DNA from: Solobacterium sp.
Lineage (GTDB): Bacteria > Bacillota_I > Bacilli_A > Erysipelotrichales > Erysipelotrichaceae
Length of the DNA stretch: 42,027 nt
Assembly (NCBI GenBank): GCA_017512555.1
Contig: JAFWFE010000100.1
Location: forward strand, 1-42,027
Direction: 5' to 3'
The translations under genes and the position numbers were made by a program. Each line of letters opens with the position of its first letter. Positions within the stretch are counted from its first letter, which is position 1. Below the pieces are notes generated by a model, which ran no database searches, was not told the DNA's origin, and was given only the letters and a program-made list of their open reading frames with translations. Positions 41,438 to 42,027 of this stretch are shown piece by piece.

Positions 41438-41464
41438 CAGAATAAAAGGGTTTACATGGAGACA
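41438..41464 (+). repeat. direct repeat, copy 1
   Basis: This 27-mer begins CAGAATAAAAGGGTTTAC and ends GGAGACA. A closely similar 26-mer lies at 41815-41840, and a partial version (GGATAAAAAGGTTTGCCC) just upstream at about 41419. A GGAG...CTCC hairpin follows this copy. Confidence 0.5.
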
Positions 41465-41559
41465 GCCTTGTCCTCCTAAAATCAAATTATCCTGAAAATG
41501 GAAAAATGATTTATCCTGAAGGACAGCTTGGTTCTAATAAAACCAAATCCAAAAAGATG

Positions 41560-41590
41560 AAGACTTCGTTAATTCGAGGTCTTTTTCTTT
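41560..41590 (+). terminator. second copy of the ssrA-type terminator
   Basis: AAGACTTCG (41560-41568) pairs with CGAGGTCTT (41575-41583), followed by a T-rich run. The flanks GATG before and CTTTTTC after match the copy at 40802, but no RNA or protein gene is recognised upstream of this one. Confidence 0.7.
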
Positions 41591-41814
41591 TATATCCAAA
41601 GCTTCAAACCCTGACATCATCAATGACCTGATGAAATACGCAAAAACAGCATAAACAAAGGGAAAATCAAACAATAGAGATACGGAAAAGAACCTCAAAA
41701 TATGAAAAGCGAGCGGAATATCCAAAGATATGGAGCGAGCAATCATCCCTGCCTAAACAACCGGAAATAAGTGAAGAAATAGGAATACATTAGGATAATT
41801 TAAAATTCCATCTT

Positions 41815-41840
41815 CAGAATAAAAAGGATTTACGGGGACA
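41815..41840 (+). repeat. direct repeat, copy 2
   Basis: This 26-mer begins CAGAATAAAAAGGATTTAC and ends GGGGACA. It is 377 bases downstream of copy 1 and abuts the hairpin at 41841. Confidence 0.5.
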
Positions 41841-41869
41841 AATCTATTTCAAGTAAATAGATTCTTTTT
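41841..41869 (+). terminator. AT-rich terminator-like hairpin
   Basis: AATCTATTT (41841-41849), loop CAAGT, AAATAGATT (41855-41863), then CTTTTT. The stem is all A/T apart from one G-C pair, so termination may be weak. Confidence 0.5.
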
Positions 41870-41924
41870 AATTCATTAATTCAGCAACTATTATTATGTC
41901 GGTTTATAGCCAAAAAATACCTCA

Positions 41925-41941
41925 ATTCATAGGATATGAAT
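41925..41941. promoter_or_regulatory. inverted repeat upstream of the edge gene
   Basis: ATTCATA-GGA-TATGAAT is a perfect 7-bp inverted repeat about 80 bases before the putative start at 42024. Several AT-rich -10-like words (TATAAC, TATAAA) follow. It may be an operator. Confidence 0.35.
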
Positions 41942-42023
41942 CTTTATAACTATAAACTAATATAAAAATAGATTCTCGGGAAAGAATTCATAATTTAAAA
42001 TCATTAGGAGGAAAAACAGAATT

Positions 42024-42027
42024 ATGG
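42024..42027 (+). CDS. start of a gene cut by the window edge
   Basis: ATGG at the last four bases follows AGGAGG (42006-42011) by 12 bases, with a long AT-rich upstream region. The product cannot be known. Confidence 0.4.

Noticed and set aside
41534..41746. A 70-codon minus-strand frame near the right end
   Set aside because: It runs through the terminator hairpin at 41560-41590 and lacks a ribosome site.

Overview
The window reads as a chromosomal segment of a low-to-mid GC Gram-positive bacterium (Bacillota). The support is AGGAGG-type ribosome binding sites, short operons with ATGA overlaps, lipobox signal peptides, CcpA-type cre boxes, and a one-piece tmRNA gene whose tag ends in AFAA. 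An Erysipelotrichia or Clostridia gut/oral anaerobe is my best guess, but the sequence alone does not fix the genus. Nearly all genes lie on the + strand; the exception is a three-gene sugar operon on the - strand at 1.6-5.2 kb.

Layout. 0-1.4 kb: the end of a truncated gene and a protein of unknown function. 1.5-5.2 kb (-): a terminator and the operon xylulokinase - DUF4867 protein - fucose/arabinose-type isomerase. 5.4-7.7 kb: a broken lipoprotein gene, an HELGH metallopeptidase-like protein and a DUF1848 protein. 7.8-9.5 kb: a Cof-type HAD phosphatase and a FadR/GntR regulator preceded by a perfect 17-bp palindrome. 9.6-10.1 kb: a control region with two cre boxes, two promoters and repeated half-sites of that palindrome, separated by a short transposase-like remnant. 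10.1-22.6 kb: a long catabolic operon of a small esterase, a complete family-5 (Opp/Dpp-type) ABC importer, a PfkB sugar kinase, a YtcJ-type amidohydrolase, 6-phosphogluconate dehydrogenase and a type-B carboxylesterase. 22.7-30.2 kb: small uncharacterised proteins, two Cys-based phosphatases, a membrane GDPD phosphodiesterase and an acetyltransferase. 30.2-35.9 kb: YhhN protein, lipid kinase, M18 and M28 peptidases, a lone pyruvate-kinase C-domain protein and a UPF0158-GNAT fusion. 36.0-40.3 kb: aldo/keto reductase, MoaF-like protein, nitroreductase, lactonase and PHP phosphoesterase. 40.3-40.7 kb: ssrA. 40.7-42.0 kb: 1.3 kb without a credible gene, filled by a degenerate 12-bp-phased repeat array, three terminator-like hairpins and other repeats. 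A new gene appears to begin at the last bases.

The most interesting system is the CcpA/GntR-controlled operon at 9.6-22.6 kb. I infer that it imports an acylated or amide-linked compound, strips it with esterases and an amidohydrolase, phosphorylates the sugar or sugar-acid part, and drains it through 6-phosphogluconate dehydrogenase into the pentose phosphate pathway. The nearby xylulokinase operon would feed the same pool. The substrate cannot be read from sequence. The second unusual object is the repeat array beside ssrA.
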